Of a stretch of DNA of 64,000 nt, positions 56,853-64,000 are shown in pieces. Numbering within the stretch: position 1 is the first letter of the stretch; each line of letters opens with the position of its first letter. Where the stretch lies: assembly GCA_029844215.1 (NCBI GenBank), contig CM056723.1, positions 10,562,980 through 10,626,979 of the forward strand, in the 5' to 3' direction. The notes below the pieces were generated by a model. That model worked only from the letters and a program-made list of their open reading frames with translations, was not told where the DNA came from and did no database searches. Origin of the DNA: Przewalskia tangutica (taxonomy: Eukaryota; Streptophyta; Magnoliopsida; Solanales; Solanaceae). A program made the translations under genes and the position numbers.

Positions 56853-57036
56853 GATTAATCCTCTGAAAAGGTCTACGCACCGTATCTAGTAGAGTCTTGA
56901 TTATCGGTGTGTTGTGCACTACACCAATAATCGTGAGGCTATAGGATATTTAGGATTGGTTTTCATTCTTCTCACTCGAGATCGTGCTTAGAGCCGTGTT
57001 ATAAGTTGGACCTCTAACGTATTTTTCCCTACCGCT

Positions 57037-57977
57037 ATGCCTCCGCGTAAGGCAACCCGCCCAGAGCAAGGCAAAGAGGAGCTGCGAGTAGAGCACAGAT
57101 GGTTACTAGGCACAGCCCAATCATCACCCGGGTGGTGCTTCATTCGGGAGTTCTGACGTCGCCAACCCCAAAGAGTTTAGCACGGCGGCGATTCCATCTG
57201 CGGCCATGATATATGAGCCTTCAGTTCCACGACCAGTAGCAGAAAGTATAGATTGCAAAGAGACGACCCTGTTACTAGCTAAGGATGTAGCTACCAGAGA
57301 GTATATGATGTACCGATTTATCACGGTCTTGATGACTATCTAAGAGAGGTTGTGCAAGTAGCTCTTGATCGAGCCGAGCATGGCTGCGTGCGGGCTTATG
57401 CACGCAGTCGAGAAACGTAGGGATCGACGGGTTAACCAAGATCAGCAGAAGAGGGCCAGATCGGCAGGATCCTTTGGTAACTTTCGAGGCGAACCGCCTC
57501 AGCAGCAGATTAGATATGCACCTCCACCAGTGCAGAGTGGTCCTCCACAGGGTTCAGGACGTTCGGGGTATGCCGGAGTTGGCCAGAGCTCCAGGGCTTT
57601 CTTTGCGATGTGACAGGCGTCATTGTGGGGAATGTCGTCTTCTTGTTGGTACTTGTCTTACCTGCGGCCGTCAGGGCCATGTGTCGAAAGGATGTCCTAG
57701 TAGGAGGGATGTAAGTAGGAGGACTCAGCCTACCAGATCAGTTGCGGATTCAGTGGCTCGGAGAGGATGGGGTGTTAGCCAGAGGAGGCCACCCCCACCT
57801 CGGTGTGGCGTGTGGAAGATGTCATTGTGGGAGTGTCGACTTCTTCGACACTTGTTTTGCTTCATGGCAGTGGCCATTTTACGAGAAATTGTCCGGAGGT
57901 GGCGCGAATATAGAGACTCGACTTCGGGATCGCGCTGGCGTCACACCTTCCTAGCTATGCCAATAGGCGATGATTAG
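57037..57977 (+). pseudogene. Gypsy gag remnant with CCHC knuckle
   Basis: An ATG at 57037 opens MPPRKATRPEQ, the usual start of this gag family, but the frame breaks soon. A proline- and glutamine-rich piece (GNFRGEPPQQQIRYAPPPVQ, about 57475-57535) is followed in another frame by the zinc knuckle CLTCGRQGHVSKGC at 57654-57695. A second knuckle is degraded. Confidence 0.85.
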
Positions 57978-59585
57978 AACGACAAAGGGAGTGAAGGCGT
58001 AGATACAGTAGATCCTTAACCCTCTAGAGATTAGTACGTATGATAAGATGAGTATACCTTAAATGTTATGTTCACATAGCATTGTGTTAATTGTGATTAG
58101 AAATCATGGTTAGTTAACCGGGTAAGATTGGGGATAAGGAAAGTGTGAGCCTTCGAGTTTTATACGTGGAGACCTTAGAGGCGAGGCCATCTTGAGTAAA
58201 ATATTTTTGTTATGTTAACCTTTATCGGAGTGCATAGTACACGTGAGATATGTCTGTGTGATAAGTCCCGGGTGGTATGAAATGAAAGAGGGTAGTTGAG
58301 CTAAGAAGACCACTAGGTTTTCGTGACTTGATTGTGGGATTGTTCCGGATCGGGGAGCAAGTGTTTGGCGCGATAGCGGGTCGGGTTACGGACCGATTGC
58401 GAGTCAACCCGCGGCCTGTATGGTGGTGGGGTCAGTTTAGGGTGGTCCCGCTTTGTGATAGGGTCACGAGGTTGTTAGGCCCAAGTTTAGTTAACCAGCG
58501 TACGAGTTCGTGGATGCGTTCGACCGATCGGGCCGATGAGGTCACCATCTTGTTTTTAGTCAAGACCATTTACTCGGCAGGTTATGCGAGATGTTATATC
58601 GGGGAAGGTTGTAAGGCTCGCACGAGGTGCCTATTTTCACCTTATGACAGTAATGGAGCCCACTACGCTGTTTTTTTGGAGGTTTTACCAGCAGGTTAGG
58701 AACTCAGGTGAGTCTCAAGATCGCATTCGCCTCGCCGGTGTTTGGATTTCGGTAGTCAGAAGGATGGTTGCCTCCGTTGAGGAGTGTTTTAATAGCTACC
58801 ATTTCGATTCGAATGTCGCTTTATGACGCCTTGTAGGGCGGAAGTGTAAGTCACGGCCGATTGGTTCGATGTTGGCAAGGTTCAGATAGTTGGTTCATAC
58901 TTGTTCAGCAGGATGTGGATAGGGTGAAGTTTATCCAGAAGAGGTTATTGGCAGCTCAGAGTCAACCGAAGTTGTGCGGATAATCGGCGACGACGCAGAG
59001 TTCGGTTGAAGGTGGTCTTGAAGGTACCACCCCGGAAAGGGGGTGACGAGTTTTGGAAAACAGAGGAAACTTAGCCCGAGTTACTTTGGGCCTTTTTAGA
59101 TCATGTGAAGAATAGGCCAGGTTGCCTATATGTTAGCTTTGCCTTCCGACGTAGGAGGCAGTACGTCCGGTCTTCATGTTGTTATGTTCGGAAAAGTATC
59201 AGAGATCCATCCAGATTGTTCCCAGTAATGATAACCAAAGTTGGAGGTAGTAACCCAGAGATTTGGAAACTGAAGCAGTAACGGAAATGTGGTAAGGTAT
59301 GAGAAAGAGTTCGAGTGTACGAGAAGGGTACGACGAGTAAGGGAAGAAGTGAACATGTGTTAAGAGAATAGAAGTGATCATTTATTAAGGGAGTATCGTT
59401 TAGACTTTGGGTGGAAGCTTTTGTGATGTTAGAGGTGATTCCTCGTAGACTTGGATTAAGTATTGGAGCGTGTGTTATTTTGTGGCCATGTGTGGCATTG
59501 GCAACTTGTTTAAGTTAAGAGGAACTTTATCGTTATCCGTCTTGAGAAGGAACATTCGGGACGAATGTTTCTAAGGAGGGGAGAA
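57978..59585 (+). pseudogene. Gypsy integrase relic and 3' internal region
   Basis: Weak but collinear similarity to 52835-53620 is visible. RLRVNPRP and ADEVTILFLVKTIYSAGYA (about 58390-58590) resemble the start of integrase. CAGGTTAGGAACTCAGGTGA (58690s) aligns with the GLGTQ-coding part of the fragment at 52880. GACGCCTTGTAGGGCGGAAG (58827-58846) aligns with EALYGRKC coding. Stops are abundant. The region ends in the polypurine tract. Confidence 0.7.
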
Positions 59586-62075
59586 TGTTATACCCCGTAT
59601 TTCCAGAGTATGTACGTGAGGGCGTACGTAGAAAAGTTTGAGCCTTAAATTAGGCAAGGGTCGAAAATTTTGTTCACAACCCCCGAAAATAATTGTTTTC
59701 CGACGAAACGTTTTCCAAACTTTGTGAAGGGAAAAATACGGCTATATTATTTATTATTTTTGTGGATTTTTCCGAGAGATGAAATATTTTGGACCAACGA
59801 GAGGGCGACACTTGTCACCCTCAAGTTGGCGGATGTGTGGGCTTCATTTGGACGATTTCAAAGTCTTGGAGTAGGTAGGATATTTGTGATATTTTGTGTG
59901 GTAGTTGGATAAGGTACACATGGATAAATCTTCACCCTACACTTGCCCACCACTTGTCTTGATCTTGGCCCTTGGTTGTCCTATAAATACCCCCCCTTGG
60001 TTGAAGACTTCTTCATCCACAAAATGTTTTCTAAATCTTGAAATCCTCCCCCCCTTCTTGTGTAGTTCTCGTCCAAGTCTTCCTCCTCCCCATTTGTGAG
60101 GCCTTTTGGCCGAGAGGTACCCCCCCCTCCTAGGGGTGCTAGCCGAAACCTACCCCCCCTCCTAGTGGTGTTGTTCTCGTGAAAATACACCCCCCTCTTG
60201 GTAGAAAATACTCTCCAAGTATTGTTATTATTCCAAAGATACCTCTATACGTAGAGCCCGGAAATACTACCTTATGTCCTTTTTGTCTCAAACGAAACCC
60301 TAAGGAAAAATCTTCATAGTTGGTTGAAGTGCTAGTAGAAGTTGTTTGGAAACTTCTAAGGGTTGTTTGGAGCGGGTTGGAGCGCCCAGAGTAGGAGCTA
60401 AACGTTGCTCAGGATCGACATTTAAACTTGGATAATTATGGGCTTATCGAGGTAAATATCTTGTCCCCCTATTGTAATTAGAGTTACATACTGTTGAAGT
60501 ATAAGAATTAAGTATAAGTTATATACAAGGAAAGTATATAAGAAGGGAATTGAACTGTACTTACATAGGACTGTATTTACAGTAGACTTGTGAAGTTTGA
60601 CGGGTAGGGAAGTGCTGCCCAATTTTCCGTAGAATCTTGTATCTAGATTTATTCCACCGAGTAGTCTAGACTTTGATAGACTTGTATAACCGTTATAGGT
60701 TGAAGTACTGCGAGTAGCGTATTCTACTCGAAGGGTGGAAAAGGCTAGCAGGATTACAGTACTTTGGAGCTATTTGCTAATAGTCGATAAATCGTCGCGA
60801 GGTATGTGATTCTTCCTATCCTCTTGAGCATGATATTTTTAAAAGAATATATATAGTACGGTAGACGTACGTGTGTTAACTGAACGTGGTTTTACTGCGA
60901 TGTCTTCTGACTTGAGTCTAATAATAAAGAATCTTGAAGTATTTCAAAAGAATTAAGAACCGTTTTTGAAAGAAGAGTAATACTTGGTTTTAAAAGCTTA
61001 AGAGTTATACTAGCCTTATGGGAAGTTAGGTATAACGACTTAAGAGAGATAAAAGGAACGGTTTACTTAATTGTTTATAAACGCCTTGTATTGATTTCGG
61101 AAATGAGAATAAGTATCGAACAAACCATCATGCGCTAATAAGGGAAATGTATCGACTAATTAAGTACTATTAAAACCAGTAGAAACCTCCATCTGCATAG
61201 AAGCTAAGATGAGACAAAATGATATTACATTTCCTAGATCATGGCTGCTTTAACAAGATTGTTATAAACAAGAACAACCTACTCACACATAAGGCATATG
61301 TTTCTCAAATTGTTTTAAAAGGAGAATTATATTATTAAGTGATTAAAACTATGAACTACGAAACCTTTCGAAAATGAGAAGCTTGAGCATTTGAAATTAG
61401 GCAAACTTGAACGTTTGGAAAATAATGTTGTTACTTAGGAAAGTTTTGGTTTACTTAAAAAGATAGTCACTCTATTTTTATACTACGGGTATTGTGTGAC
61501 TTTTGTGAAAGAAACGGATCTTTTAAAGAGTTAATGTATGAAGTACTTTGGGGATAAAAACCCGAACTTGTTAACATAAAGTAGAAAGTACCTTGTGTGA
61601 ATAACTTGATTGTGTTGGTTTGTGATAGCCTTGTAATACTTTCTTGTTGATTTGGTAAGTAAACATGTTAGGATGCTACGTGTGTTAGTATCTTATGATG
61701 TTGTGTAAGGGGGGTTATTCTTGTTGTGCTTACGTTGTTAAACGTTAAGCCGTTGTACTGTTATTATATCACATACCTCGACTTGTTATACCGAGGGCTT
61801 ACACCGACGCGGTCTATACTATGCGGTCTGTGTGACTATGCGAGCGGCGGTATGCTCGAGATTGATCATTCCGGTGTATTATCCCGACGCGGCGAGTGCC
61901 TTATGCGATGCGTGTGATTATGCGGTCTATGTGACTATGCGGATCGCGGAGTCCGAGAGGTACCGCGGGCTAGCTACCACCGACGCGAGGAATACCTCAC
62001 GCGCCTATGTGTGGCTTTATGCGAGCAGCGGTATGCTCCGAGATTAAACGCGCACATTGATACGAGGCGAGTGGC
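59586..62075 (+). repeat. 3' LTR of the large-LTR Gypsy element, truncated
   Basis: It matches the 5' LTR from its first base until GAGGCGAGTGGC (62075; 5' LTR partner near 56064) and stops there. The final about 770 bases are missing. It runs directly into an LTR of a related family in reverse orientation. Confidence 0.9.
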
Positions 62076-62079
62076 GCTA

Positions 62080-64000
62080 CCATCACGACCGAACCGGACC
62101 GTGGCCGGTGCCTTAACCCGCACCCTAGTGACACAACATCGAGAAAACCGGAATATAAACTCAAGATAAACAACCATTAAGATATAGAATAGTCTAGCCC
62201 AAAATAGCTAACCCAAAAGTACATAAACCGAACAGTTACATCCTTAACAAACCAAGTTCTGACAAGACTACAGGCCTCTAAGAATGAATAACACTATGAC
62301 GGGACAGGGCCCCGTCATGCCCCTGAATGTACAAAATATCAACGACTCCAGGGAGAACCATACCAAAAGTCGAGCCTCCGAAGAAATGGAGCTCCTGACA
62401 CCTGAGTACAAGATCCTAGGAATGAGGATCTACCACCGCTTCCCTTACCTGCAGATGAACGCAGCCCCGAGCGGGGTCGACACAACGTACCAAGTATGTA
62501 AAACTGGAAAATACTGTAGTAATATCATAAGTCCAAAAATGTACTGAAGTTATAGATAAAATCAAATTATGTTGCACTGTGCCTTACTAATAATGAGAGT
62601 AACAAGTATAAGTCTTATAGCATAAAAATAGGAGGCTCACGATCAAAACAGGGTACCTCGCCCGTAGTATCATTAAGCAATCCTACTCCTGGGACTATTT
62701 CACCCGCATAGGTCCTGTGGACCCGCATGAGGTCATCCGCCTCGTCATAGGACTATTTCACCCGCATGGGACTATTTCACCCGCATGGATCCTGTGGATC
62801 CGCATGAGTACCATCGCGTACTCGCATGAGACTATTTCACCCGCATGGATCCTATGGTCGGATCCGCACGAGTACAAGCGCCGCGCTCGCATCATGGGTA
62901 GCAAATCCATGGCATAAATAATAACCCGGGTTTACGTAACAATATAAACATATATAACATAGCTCATCCGCTAATAAAACATAACATAAGCACTACCGCT
63001 TATCACATCACAACATAAGCACTACCGCCTATCATAACTCAAGCAAGTTAAGAATCACCTAACTTCTTATTAATAGTATTAATACATCCTCTCATTTTAG
63101 TATACCTAAGGCACGATCATGTCTTTTAGTAAAAATCCGGGAATTTAACCCAAGTATCATGTACCTCTAACCTTTTAAGAAATAACTCTTTTTATACAAA
63201 AATTCCAAGATACTAATCACCATAGTATCAAGTTACGATTTCTTTTCAAAACAAGTCACATTTCCTTTTAAAACTATCTCAAGCTTCTAAATTAAGTGAC
63301 TTTATTTCTTGTAAAACCTTAGGCAATTCATGCCTTAAAACCATTTTCCTTCCACAAGTTCAAATCATCAAAACCTTTCTCCATTAAACTTTCACAAGCT
63401 AATATAACCAACTCCCCATAAAGCCGTTATATTAGAGTTAAACAATAGTAAAACACATTCCCTTAAGTCCAAGGGATTTTTATACTTTCCTTTTAAAACG
63501 AAGCAAGTATCAAATACTTATAACAAACGAAGATTTCCAAATCTTGTACGTCTACCGTACTACATAGGTACAACTAATCATGCTCAAGAGATAGAAAAGC
63601 TCCACATACCTCTTCGGTCAATCCACAAGCTAAGTCCAATTTACCGCACGTAGTATGTCAACCTAAAATGACCACAATACGTTTATCAAGCCCTAATTAC
63701 AATGCAGAATTTCCAAGTTAAAGTCACCAATTTCCTACGGAAAATTGGGCAGCGTTTCCTTTGTTTCTACATACATTGCCACCTTTTCCAAGGTCGATTT
63801 TTAACGCTCAAATGCCATGTTTAAGGCTCAACAACCAACCAACACCAAGGGGATTACACACCTAAACTTTGGTGTGTAAAATTCAGCCCCACAAGTTACA
63901 ACAACTAACCCAACAAGTCTAATGTAGTATTTAGGCAACAACATGCTCATAATATCCCCCTAACCAATTCTTTCATAATCAACCCCATTTCTTACATGCA
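62080..64000 (-). mobile_element. Reverse-oriented LTR of the solo-LTR family, runs off window
   Basis: The sequence is the reverse complement of the family at 11454-14749. Landmarks in order are the GGTGCCTTAACCCG end (62110s), GACGGGACAGGGCCCCGTCA (62298), CGGGTGAAATAGTC minisatellite units in reverse (62690-62860), and the GGAAAATTGGGCAGCGTTTC region (63738). It begins a few bases short of the usual LTR end and reaches about to the equivalent of position 12290 in that copy at the window edge. Confidence 0.9.

Larger units (their letters stand above)
53625..62075 (+). mobile_element. Large-LTR Gypsy element, internally deleted, 3' LTR truncated
   Basis: A 5' LTR (53625-56837) and a partial 3' LTR (59586-62075), both starting TGTTATACCCCGTATTTCCAG, enclose 2.75 kb. 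A primer-binding site follows the first LTR and a polypurine tract (AAGGAGGGGAGAA, 59573-59585) precedes the second. Gag and integrase relics remain; protease, RT and RNase H are missing. No target duplication can be tested because the right end is lost. Confidence 0.9.

Noticed and set aside
57124..57324. 66-codon minus-strand ORF
   Set aside because: Overlaps the decayed gag of the Gypsy element in antisense; no motif.
1..64000. tRNA, rRNA or organellar DNA insertions
   Set aside because: No cloverleaf-like, rRNA-like or recognisable plastid/mitochondrial stretch was noticed; only tRNA-complementary primer sites of retroelements.

Overview
The window is nuclear DNA of a dicot plant, most likely from the Solanaceae. 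It has two intron-rich plant genes, a TS-type SINE with a TTG-repeat tail, Stowaway and hAT MITEs, and large-LTR Gypsy and Copia elements of the kind common in that family. The species cannot be fixed from the sequence. Only two protein genes look intact. By eye, well over half of the window is transposable-element DNA, much of it nested.

Layout. 1-2779 holds a 3' piece of an ARGONAUTE1-like gene (minus strand). It has an in-frame stop, a one-base frameshift, a lost splice acceptor and a 698-bp hAT MITE in an intron, so I call it a pseudogene. About 3.3-19.9 kb is a nest. A decayed Copia element on the minus strand is split by a 3.5-kb hAT transposon (5081-8591) and by an Athila-type Gypsy element (9381-19361). 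The Athila element is itself split by a 3.3-kb solo LTR (11454-14749). 19.9-20.3 kb is the 3' end of a second, plus-strand Copia element.

21191-24884 (minus) is an intact 10-exon HD-ZIP IV homeobox gene, HDG11-like, 712 codons. 24.9-34.0 kb is AT-rich intergenic DNA with MITEs, a TIR element and a 5'-truncated Copia element (30161-32158). 34059-43699 is a full-length SIRE-like Copia element (minus) with paired LTRs, a perfect CTATT target duplication, and extra sequence between pol and the 3' LTR.

45583-51281 (minus) is an intact 12-exon gene for LCB2, the catalytic subunit of serine palmitoyltransferase (489 codons), with a MITE and a SINE in intron 8 and a Stowaway MITE touching a splice donor in intron 3. 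51.8-62.1 kb is a composite of large-LTR Gypsy remnants. It meets an LTR of a related family head-on at about 62.08 kb, and that LTR runs off the window end.

I found no convincing new biochemical system. The two most unusual signals are a family of nested dyad-symmetric motifs (AAATGT/ACATTT cores) spread through the SIRE-like element, mostly between its coding domains, and a recurrent CAG/CTG-to-CG discordance between LTR pairs and in two primer-binding sites, which looks like base-calling error. All exon structures were derived by hand from GT-AG sites and reading-frame phase. Family assignments rest on remembered motif patterns, not on a database search.
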